Assembly (NCBI GenBank): GCA_013334395.1
Contig: JAAXXS010000002.1
Coordinates: 38,227-102,226 of the forward strand
Reading direction: 5' to 3'
DNA from: Holophagaceae bacterium
GTDB lineage: Bacteria; Acidobacteriota; Holophagae; Holophagales; Holophagaceae
DNA: 64,000 bases
Under the pieces are notes generated by a model. It was not told where the DNA came from. It saw only the letters and a list, made by a program, of their open reading frames with translations, and did no database searches. How positions within the stretch are numbered: position 1 is the stretch's first letter; each line of letters begins with the position of its first letter. The translations under genes and the position numbers were made by a program. Of this stretch, positions 57,355-64,000 are shown piece by piece.

Positions 57355-59421
57355 ATGCCAACCGTCCTGCCGCAAACACCCTCCTTCCCCCTTCGAGGCC
57401 TCCTCGTGGGGGCCCTCGCTCTGCTGGTCACCGCCTGCGGCGGTGGGGGCGGCTCGGCCGCCACCCCGGCCCCGCCTGCGGCCACGGCCACCCTGCTCAG
57501 CCTCTCCCTCAGCCCAGCCGCACCCAGCCTGGCTCCGGGAGGCACTCGGCAGATGACGGCGACGGGCGCCTACTCCGATGGCGCGAGCAAAGACCTGACC
57601 GCCACCGTGAGCTGGACCTCCTCGGCTTCCAGCGTCGCGACCCTCAGCACCGGTGGCATGGCCACCGCCATCGCCGCCGGCTCAGCCACCCTGACCGCCA
57701 CCGCCAGCGGCATCCAGGGCAGCACGCTGTTGACCGTCAGCGCCCAGCCCTCCAGCCTCGTCTCCCTGGCGATCACCCCGGCCTCTTCCAGCCTCGTGAT
57801 GGGCGGGACCCGCCACCTGCTGGCCACGGGTTCCTATTCGGACGGCACCAGCCGGGACCTGACGACCAGCGTGACCTGGACCAGCGCCACACCTGCGGTG
57901 GCGGCCGTGAACAGCGCCGGACAGGTCGTCGGCATCGCCGTGGGCAGCGCCACCATCGCCGCCACGGCCGGCAGCCTGACGACCCAGGCGCAGGTCGCCG
58001 TGACCGCCGCCACGCTCAAGGCCATCGACGTCACCCCGGCCAACATGAGCCTGACCAAGGGCGAGACCAAGGCCTACTTCGCCACCGGCACCTTCAGCGA
58101 CGGCAGCACCGGGCCTGCGGCCGTGAGCTGGAGTTCCTCCAACCCGGCCGTGGCCTCCGTCGCCAGCACGGGGGTGGTCACCGCGCTGGGCACCGGCACC
58201 ACCACCATCACCGCCACCTCGGGCAACCTGACCGGCAGCGGCACCCTGGCGGTGACCGCCGCCACCCTCCGCAGCCTGCAGGTCACGCCCGCGTCGTCCT
58301 CGTTCAGCACGGGTGCCACGGTGGCCCTGAGTGCCACGGGGACCTACACGGACGGCAGCACCGCGAACCTCAGCGCCAGCGCGACCTGGACGTCTTCAAC
58401 TCCGGCGGTGGCCACGGTCAGCGCCAGCGGCGTGGCCACCGGTGTCAGCGCCGGTTCCAGCACCGTCACCGCCACCTCCGGGGCCATCTCCGGCAGCGCC
58501 ACCCTGACGGTCACCCAGCCCACAGCCATCCTGACGAACATCTCCATCACGCCGCTCTCCCCGGTCCTGGTGAAGGGCAACACGCAGCAGCTGACTGCCA
58601 CGGGCGTCATGTCCTCGGGACCCTCCGTGAACCTGACCTCGCAGGTCCAGTGGTCCTCAGGCAACACCGCCGTGGCCCAGGTCAGCGCATTGGGCCTTGT
58701 CAGCGCGCTGAACGCGGGCACGGCGGTCATCGTGGCCCGCAGCGCCGATGGCGCCGTGTCGGGACAGACCACGGTGACGGTGACCACCCCCAGCCTGACC
58801 TCCATCACCCTGGACCCGCCCTCCGCCTCCCTCAGCATCGGCGGCACCGTGGACATCACGGCGATCGGGAACTTCTCGAATGGTGTCTCCACCAACCCCT
58901 ACGACACCCAGGTGACCTGGAGCTCCAGCAACCCCGCCGTGGCCACCGTGGAGTCCCACGGACTGGTGACGGCGGTCGGGGCCGGCACCACGAGCATCCG
59001 CGCCACCAGCGGCGGCGTCACCGCCAGCGCTGCGGTGACCGTGGCCGGAGCCAGCTTCGATCCCGCCCTGGTGGGCACCTGGAAGTTCATCGACATCACC
59101 GGGACCTACGGCAGCTTCTACACCTTCAACAGCAACGGCAGCTTCACCTACTCCCTGGTCTACCTCAACCACGGTGTCTGCATCAGCACCTCCCAGCACA
59201 CGGCCAACCGCTTCGGGACCTTCTCCAGCGCCCCTGGCAAGATCATCCTGAACGTCACCACGTCCTACGACGACGACTACAACTGCTCTGGAACCGGTTT
59301 CCGCACCACCTTCCAGCCCAGCATCCAGGAGCACCAGGCCGCCTTCCAGTCCGGCCAGCTCCTCACGAACAACCCGAACGATTTCTACCCCACTGGCTGG
59401 CTCGCTCACACCAAGCAGTAA
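57355..59421 (+). CDS. Bacterial Ig-like (BIG2) repeat lipoprotein
   Basis: Lipobox LLVTACGGGGGSAA; about seven ~85-aa repeats (LTxSVTWTSxxPAVAxVxxxGxVxGxxxGxxTITATxG). Confidence 0.92.
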   Translation: MPTVLPQTPSFPLRGLLVGALALLVTACGGGGGSAATPAPPAATATLLSLSLSPAAPSLAPGGTRQMTATGAYSDGASKDLTATVSWTSSASSVATLSTGGMATAIAAGSATLTATASGIQGSTLLTVSAQPSSLVSLAITPASSSLVMGGTRHLLATGSYSDGTSRDLTTSVTWTSATPAVAAVNSAGQVVGIAVGSATIAATAGSLTTQAQVAVTAATLKAIDVTPANMSLTKGETKAYFATGTFSDGSTGPAAVSWSSSNPAVASVASTGVVTALGTGTTTITATSGNLTGSGTLAVTAATLRSLQVTPASSSFSTGATVALSATGTYTDGSTANLSASATWTSSTPAVATVSASGVATGVSAGSSTVTATSGAISGSATLTVTQPTAILTNISITPLSPVLVKGNTQQLTATGVMSSGPSVNLTSQVQWSSGNTAVAQVSALGLVSALNAGTAVIVARSADGAVSGQTTVTVTTPSLTSITLDPPSASLSIGGTVDITAIGNFSNGVSTNPYDTQVTWSSSNPAVATVESHGLVTAVGAGTTSIRATSGGVTASAAVTVAGASFDPALVGTWKFIDITGTYGSFYTFNSNGSFTYSLVYLNHGVCISTSQHTANRFGTFSSAPGKIILNVTTSYDDDYNCSGTGFRTTFQPSIQEHQAAFQSGQLLTNNPNDFYPTGWLAHTKQ

Positions 59422-59438
59422 CCGGCTTCCAGGACGCA

Positions 59439-59476
59439 ACCCTCGACCATGAGCCTCGCTCTGGTCGAGGGTTTTT
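59439..59476 (+). terminator. Rho-independent terminator
   Basis: AACCCTCGACCA-loop-TGGTCGAGGGTTTTT downstream of BIG2 gene. Confidence 0.88.
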
Positions 59477-59539
59477 CCGGCGCCTCCCGTGAAGCCCGAA
59501 AGGGGGGCAGCCTCTGCGGACGGATGCTAATCTGTGCCT

Positions 59540-59971
59540 ATGACGAAAATCTACTATGCCGGCCAGGATGTGGATGCCCCCTGCGGCCGCTGCGGTGGGG
59601 AGACCCGCCATCAAGTACTGACCGCCACTGATGGGGTCCCCGACCGGCTCATCTGCGGCAACTGCAGGTCCGTGCACAAGTACCGCGCGGCCAAGCCCGA
59701 GCCGCTCGCCCGCAGTCCGCGCGTCCCGCGCCTTCCGGCCGCGGCGAAGACCGGCGGCGCCCGGCCCAACTCCCTGACCGCGCAGTTCCAGGAGACCCTG
59801 ATCCGGGAGCAAGGCGGGGCCCTGGCCCGGCCCTACCGCGTCTCCGAGGTCTGGGAAGAAGGCGCCTGGATGGACCACCCCACCTTTGGCCTGGGCCGCG
59901 TGCAGCGGCGCCTCGGCAAGAAGGTGGATGTCCTGTTCCAGTCCGGGCTGAAGACCCTGGTCAGCGCATGA
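59540..59971 (+). CDS. Zinc-ribbon protein with C-terminal CarD/Tudor-like basic beta module
   Basis: CGRCGGETRH...LICGNC and HPTFGLGRVQRRLGKKVDVLFQSGLKTLV. Confidence 0.65.
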   Translation: MTKIYYAGQDVDAPCGRCGGETRHQVLTATDGVPDRLICGNCRSVHKYRAAKPEPLARSPRVPRLPAAAKTGGARPNSLTAQFQETLIREQGGALARPYRVSEVWEEGAWMDHPTFGLGRVQRRLGKKVDVLFQSGLKTLVSA

Positions 59972-60606
59972 CCCAGGAACCGTTCCTCGAATCCAGCTCC
60001 CCGGCCCTGCGGGAGCTGAGCTTCGCGGTGATCGACCTGGAGACCACAGGCGGCAGCCCCAAGGCCCGCTGGGGCAAGGATGGCCGGTTCATCCAGCCCT
60101 CGGAGATCACGGAGGTGGGCCTGGTGCGGCTCTCCGGCCTGGTAGTCGAGGACCGCTTCTCCAGCCTGGCCTCCATCCAGGGGTTCCTGCCCGAAGAGAT
60201 CCAGAGGCTCACTGGCATCTCCCTGCCCATGCTGGCTGGCGCACCCCCCTGGGAGCAGGTGGCCCTGAAGCTCATGCCCCAGCTCGAGGGCCGCGTCTGG
60301 GTGGCCCACCACGCCCCCTACGACGGCAGCTTCCTGAAGGCCTGGCTGCCCGAGGGCGTCTGGCGCCGGCACCGCCTCATCTGCACCCGGCTGCTGGCCA
60401 AGCGGCTTATTCCCGAGCTGCCCCGGCGCAGCCTGGGTGAGCTCTGCGCCTTCCTGGGCATCACCAACACCCGCGCCCACCGCGCCCTGCAGGATGCCGA
60501 AGCCACCGCCGAGGCACTCCAGCACCTGATCAAGCGCGCCGAGGACCAGGGCCTGGACGGCGAGGCCTTCCTGGCGGCGGGGGAAGTGCCCTGGAGCAAG
60601 GTGTAG
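59968..60606 (+). CDS. 3'-5' exonuclease, DnaQ/DEDDh-like
   Basis: AVIDLETTGG, VWVAHHAPYDGSFL, HRALQDAEATAEAL. Confidence 0.9.
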   Translation: MTQEPFLESSSPALRELSFAVIDLETTGGSPKARWGKDGRFIQPSEITEVGLVRLSGLVVEDRFSSLASIQGFLPEEIQRLTGISLPMLAGAPPWEQVALKLMPQLEGRVWVAHHAPYDGSFLKAWLPEGVWRRHRLICTRLLAKRLIPELPRRSLGELCAFLGITNTRAHRALQDAEATAEALQHLIKRAEDQGLDGEAFLAAGEVPWSKV

Positions 60607-60630
60607 CAAGGTCCTGGGAGGTCCAGGGAT

Positions 60631-60804
60631 CTACTTGATCGCCTTCTTGGCCTTCTCGGCTGAGGCCTTGGAGTAGAAGGCGCAGACGCCCTTCTTGGCG
60701 TCGGGCTCGATGCCGGCGGCCTTGAGGGCATCCTTGAGCTTCTTTTCAGGAACGCCAAGGTCCTTGGCCCAGTTCGCCGCTGACTTCAGGTCTTCCGTGC
60801 CCAT
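60631..60804 (-). CDS. Small lysine-rich hypothetical protein
   Basis: MGTEDLKSAANWAKDLGVPEKKLKDALKAAGIEPDAKKGVCAFYSKASAEKAKKAIK. Confidence 0.7.
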   Translation of the reverse strand: MGTEDLKSAANWAKDLGVPEKKLKDALKAAGIEPDAKKGVCAFYSKASAEKAKKAIK

Positions 60805-60890
60805 GCGATCCTCCCGGGGTGGCAACCATCCAGCCCCGTCCAGGTTACATGGTTGGCGGCCCCTTTCAGCCCCTCGGCTAAACTGCCGGG

Positions 60891-61460
60891 ATGGATCTCA
60901 CCCGCTTCCTCGATCTCGTGCGCACCCAGGGCTGGCAGGGCATGTCCCTCTGGGTGGTGCTGCTCGCCCAGGCCCTGCTCTGGGTCGGGCTGGTGCGCCT
61001 GCACCTGTCGCTGCAGCGGGAGGAGGCCCCCTGGGAGGAGTGCATCGGCAAGATCCGCTCGGCCTTCCTGCGCAAGGTGAACGGCGAAGAGGAGCTCCAG
61101 GAGCTGAAGGCGCACCGCTACGCCCCCCTGGTGGACCAGCTGCTGGCCCTCCACTTCACAGAGGAGAAGACCGACCGCTTCGACCGCTGGCTGCTGCTGC
61201 GCTGGAAGGTAAAGGAAGGACTCCGGCCCTACTGGATCCGCTGGGGCTACCTGATCATCGCCTTCGGAGTGGTGGTCTGGTACCTCCAGGGCCTGCGCCT
61301 GGACCTGGGCACCGACGCCCTCAAGCGCACCCCGGTGGACCCCCGCCTCCTCTGGGTCTGGCTGGGCTACGCCATGGTCCTGGCCTGGAAGATCGTCCGC
61401 ATCCACGGCAACCTCGAGCGCGTCCAGCGCAGCCTGCTCCTGCCACGACGGGACGAGTAG
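60891..61460 (+). CDS. Hypothetical membrane protein
   Basis: Hydrophobic segments VVLLAQALLWVGLVRLHL, YLIIAFGVVVWYL, LLWVWLGYAMVLAW. Confidence 0.65.
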   Translation: MDLTRFLDLVRTQGWQGMSLWVVLLAQALLWVGLVRLHLSLQREEAPWEECIGKIRSAFLRKVNGEEELQELKAHRYAPLVDQLLALHFTEEKTDRFDRWLLLRWKVKEGLRPYWIRWGYLIIAFGVVVWYLQGLRLDLGTDALKRTPVDPRLLWVWLGYAMVLAWKIVRIHGNLERVQRSLLLPRRDE

Positions 61461-61489
61461 TTTCGATGGCAGCCGGGGAGCCTAAAGAT

Positions 61490-61571
61490 TCACCGCCAAG
61501 ACGCCAAGAGCGCCAAGAAAAACAGGTGAACCGGCCGGCCTTCCTTGGCGTCCTTGGCGTCTTGGCGGTGA
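61490..61571. repeat. Inverted repeat of CCAAGACGCC type (REP-like)
   Basis: TCACCGCCAAGACGCCAAGAGCGCCAAGAA ... TTCCTTGGCGTCCTTGGCGTCTTGGCGGTGA, ~30-bp arms. Confidence 0.85.
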
Positions 61572-61598
61572 TCAGTTTCTACCCTTGCGTGAACGGCC

Positions 61599-61982
61599 AT
61601 GAACCGCTCGCGGCGGGGTGAGGCGGCGCGGCGCCTGGGGGTGTGGTCGGAGCGGCTGACGCTCTGGCTGTTCTGGCTGCGGGGCTGGGACCTGGTGGCC
61701 TGGCGGCAGAAGCTGGGCCGCTGGGAGCTCGACCTGCTGCTCAGCCGGGGCTCCGAGCTGCGGCTGCTGGAGGTTAAGGCCCGCCGGGCGGGGGCCTGGG
61801 TGGGGGCCGACACGGCCCTGGAGCCTGAGCAGCGCCTGCGTCTCCAGCGGGCCCTGCAGTCCTGGCTGGACCGGGTGCCCTGGCCCGGGGAGGTGACCTT
61901 CCAGCGGGTGAGCTGGGCCGGCTGGCGGTGCCGGTGTCATCCACCTGAGCGCTGGGATGGGCTGAAGATCCAGCGCCCATAG
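61599..61982 (+). CDS. YraN/UPF0102 family protein (endonuclease-like fold)
   Basis: GEAARRLGVWSERLTLWLFWLRGWDLVAWRQKLGRWELDLLLSRGSELRLLEVKARR. Confidence 0.75.
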   Translation: MNRSRRGEAARRLGVWSERLTLWLFWLRGWDLVAWRQKLGRWELDLLLSRGSELRLLEVKARRAGAWVGADTALEPEQRLRLQRALQSWLDRVPWPGEVTFQRVSWAGWRCRCHPPERWDGLKIQRP

Positions 61983-62034
61983 CTGACAGCCACCCCTTGG
62001 CACGCCCCTCGCCCCTGACCCTGCGGGTGTCGGT

Positions 62035-64000
62035 ATGTTGACCTTTCTAGACCGTCTGCTTCCATTCATGGGCCGCCTTGGCCGGCGGTCGGACCTCGCC
62101 GCGCCCATTTTCGTCATGATCGTGCTGGTGGTGATGGTGCTGCCCCTGCCGGCGTTCATGCTTGATCTGCTGATCGTCCTGAACATCACCCTGAGCCTCG
62201 TGATCCTCATGGTGGGCATGTATGTGCCCCGCCCCAAGGAGTTCAGCTCCTATCCGTCGGTGCTGCTGGTGGTGACGCTTTTCCGTCTGGCCATCAACGT
62301 GGCCACCACCCGGCGAATTCTGCTCTATGCAGGCGACCAGGGCGCCGACGCCGCCGGTCACATGGTCAAGGCCTTCGGCCAGTTCGTGGTGGGCGGCAGC
62401 TATGTCATCGGCCTGGTGGTCTTCCTGATCCTGCTGGCCATCCAGTTCCTGGTCATCAACCACGGCGCGGGCCGCATCGCCGAGGTCACCGCCCGCTTCA
62501 CCCTGGATGCCCTGCCCGGCAAGCAGATGGCCATCGACGCCGATCTGAACGCGGGCTACATCGACGAGCAGGAGGCCCGCAAGCGCCGCAAGGACCTCCA
62601 GGAGGAGGCCGGGTTCTACGGGGCCATGGACGGCGCCGTGAAGTTCACCCAGCGCGACTCCGTGGCGGCCCTGATCATCCTGGCGGTCAACATCGTGGCG
62701 GGCATCATCCTGGGGGTGGTGCGCTACAACCTGCCCGTGATGCAGGCGCTCGAGGTCTACACCCTGTTGACGGTGGGCGACGGCCTGGTGACGGTGATCC
62801 CCAGCCTGCTCATCAGCGTGGGCGGTGCCATCCTGACCACCCGCAGCGGCAGCGACGCCACGGGGCTGGGCAGCCAGGTCCTGGGCCAGATGGGCGCGGA
62901 CCACCGGCCGCTGGCCATCGCCACGGCGGTGCTCTTCCTCTTCGGCGTCGTGCCGGGCCTGCCCCTCTTCCCCTTCTGGGTCATGGGTTCGATCTTCGGG
63001 GTCATGGCCTACGCGGCCTGGAAGCTGCCGCAGGGGCTCCCCGCAACCGAGGAAGACCAATTGGCGTCCGCCGAAAAGGCCAAGGCCGCCGCCGCCGAGT
63101 CCGCAGACAAGGTCGAAGGCCTCCTCAAGGTGGACCCCCTGGGCCTGGAGGTGGGCTACAGCCTCATCCCCCTGCTCGACGTGAACCAGGGCGGCACCGT
63201 GCTCGAGCGCATCAAGGGCGTCCGTCGCCAGATGGCCCAGGAGCTGGGCATCGTGGTGCCCCCCGTGCGCATCCGAGACAACCTGCAGCTGGCCCCCCAT
63301 GCCTACCGGATTCTGCTCCGGGGCGAAGAGGTGGCCCGGGCGGAGCTGCAGCCCGCCCAGTTCCTGGCCATGAACCCCGGCACCGCCACGGAGGAGCTCG
63401 CGGGCACCCCCACCTCCGAGCCCGCCTTCGGCCTGCCCGCCTACTGGATCCCCGACAACCTGCGGGACCGGGCCCAGATGCTGGGCTACACCGTGGTGGA
63501 GCCGGCCACAGTCTTGACCACTCACCTCTCGGAGCTGATCAAGCAGCATGCGCCCGAGCTGCTGGGGCGGCCCGAAGTCCAGCACCTGTTGGATAACCTG
63601 AAGGAAACGAGCCCCCGCCTGGTGGATGACCTCATCCCCAACGTGATCACCGTGACCACCCTGCAGAAGGTCATGCACAACCTGCTGCGCGAGCGGGTCC
63701 CCGTAAGGGATCTGGGCCGCATCCTGGAGGCCACCGCCGACGCCGCAGCCATGACGAAGGACATCGGCTTCATCACTGAGTACGTCCGCCAGGCCATGGG
63801 CCGGGTGCTGACCAGCCCCCACCTGTCCGACACCGGGGAGCTGGGCGTCCTCGTGCTGGATCCGAACCTGGAGCAGACCCTCCAGGGCGGCATCGAGCAG
63901 ACGGAGCGGGGCAGCTTCCTGGCCCTGGAGCCCGGCCGCACCCAGGAGCTGCTGAACCGCATCGCCAACGGCATCGCCGCCCTGCTGCCCGGGGCACAGC
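62035..64000 (+). CDS. flhA: Flagellar biosynthesis protein FlhA, truncated by window end
   Basis: YPSVLLVVTLFRLAINVATTRRILL, VINHGAGRIAEVTARFTLDALPGKQMAIDADLNAGYIDEQEARKRR, MDGAVKFTQRD; ORF open to the end. Confidence 0.97.
   Translation, partial: MLTFLDRLLPFMGRLGRRSDLAAPIFVMIVLVVMVLPLPAFMLDLLIVLNITLSLVILMVGMYVPRPKEFSSYPSVLLVVTLFRLAINVATTRRILLYAGDQGADAAGHMVKAFGQFVVGGSYVIGLVVFLILLAIQFLVINHGAGRIAEVTARFTLDALPGKQMAIDADLNAGYIDEQEARKRRKDLQEEAGFYGAMDGAVKFTQRDSVAALIILAVNIVAGIILGVVRYNLPVMQALEVYTLLTVGDGLVTVIPSLLISVGGAILTTRSGSDATGLGSQVLGQMGADHRPLAIATAVLFLFGVVPGLPLFPFWVMGSIFGVMAYAAWKLPQGLPATEEDQLASAEKAKAAAAESADKVEGLLKVDPLGLEVGYSLIPLLDVNQGGTVLERIKGVRRQMAQELGIVVPPVRIRDNLQLAPHAYRILLRGEEVARAELQPAQFLAMNPGTATEELAGTPTSEPAFGLPAYWIPDNLRDRAQMLGYTVVEPATVLTTHLSELIKQHAPELLGRPEVQHLLDNLKETSPRLVDDLIPNVITVTTLQKVMHNLLRERVPVRDLGRILEATADAAAMTKDIGFITEYVRQAMGRVLTSPHLSDTGELGVLVLDPNLEQTLQGGIEQTERGSFLALEPGRTQELLNRIANGIAALLPGAQ

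Noticed and set aside
57570-58895. Minus-strand ORFs opposite the BIG2 gene
   Set aside because: Repeat-derived antisense frames; only the plus frame has signal peptide, repeats and a terminator.
61490-61813. Minus-strand ORF encoding ...TDHRQDAKDAKEGRPVHLFFLALLASWR
   Set aside because: Peptide produced by translation of the inverted repeat; characteristic false ORF.
1-64000. tRNA/rRNA genes, CRISPR arrays, transposases, integrases, prophage modules
   Set aside because: Looked for T-loop-like sequences, regular direct repeats and transposase/integrase motifs by eye; none convincing. A tRNAscan-SE/CRISPR search would be needed to exclude them formally.

Overview
High-GC bacterial chromosomal window. 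Gene content (PilY1-type pilus genes, RND pumps, FlhA, many CGGGG-type lipoproteins) suggests an environmental Gram-negative, possibly Acidobacteriota/Holophagae; that placement is inference only. Gene density is high and most genes are ordinary: two tripartite efflux loci (ArsR-TolC-adaptor at the left edge; TetR-TolC-adaptor-RND at 27.8-34.1 kb), KdsC-like phosphatase, 8-oxoguanine deaminase + PurU, a type IV minor pilin/PilY1 operon (6.6-15.1 kb), S9 peptidase, HAD-IG 5'-nucleotidase, Mfd, nitroreductase, cold-shock protein, fused E1 alpha/beta dehydrogenase, BioB, hemerythrin protein, ValS, Ser/Thr kinase with TPR-like region, MocR/GntR-aminotransferase, DnaQ-like exonuclease, YraN and FlhA (truncated by the window). 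The accessory part is 43.6-59.4 kb, a set of exported or lipoprotein genes (RCC1 repeats, beta-propeller with Ig-like repeats, collagen-like/S74 tail-fibre-like protein, two small or unknown lipoproteins, BIG2-repeat protein). The most interesting observation is a ~40-nt element, consensus GGTGGCCCAGgnnCTTtnnnnRAAGYGTgyCTggg. It aligns without gaps in four copies, each on the sense strand about 70-95 nt upstream of one of these genes, and two copies begin directly at the stop codon of the preceding gene. It can form a nested hairpin (CCCAGG/CCTGGG outside, CTT(T)/(A)AAG inside) and looks like an undescribed cis-regulatory or structured-RNA element defining a surface-lipoprotein regulon. Other items: a truncated thioesterase at a recombination junction, a Gp37/Gp68-like (DUF5131) ORF with apparently degraded Cys motif, a frameshifted gene remnant upstream of bioB, a 41-nt near-palindrome over the valS stop codon, and a CCAAGACGCC-type inverted repeat.
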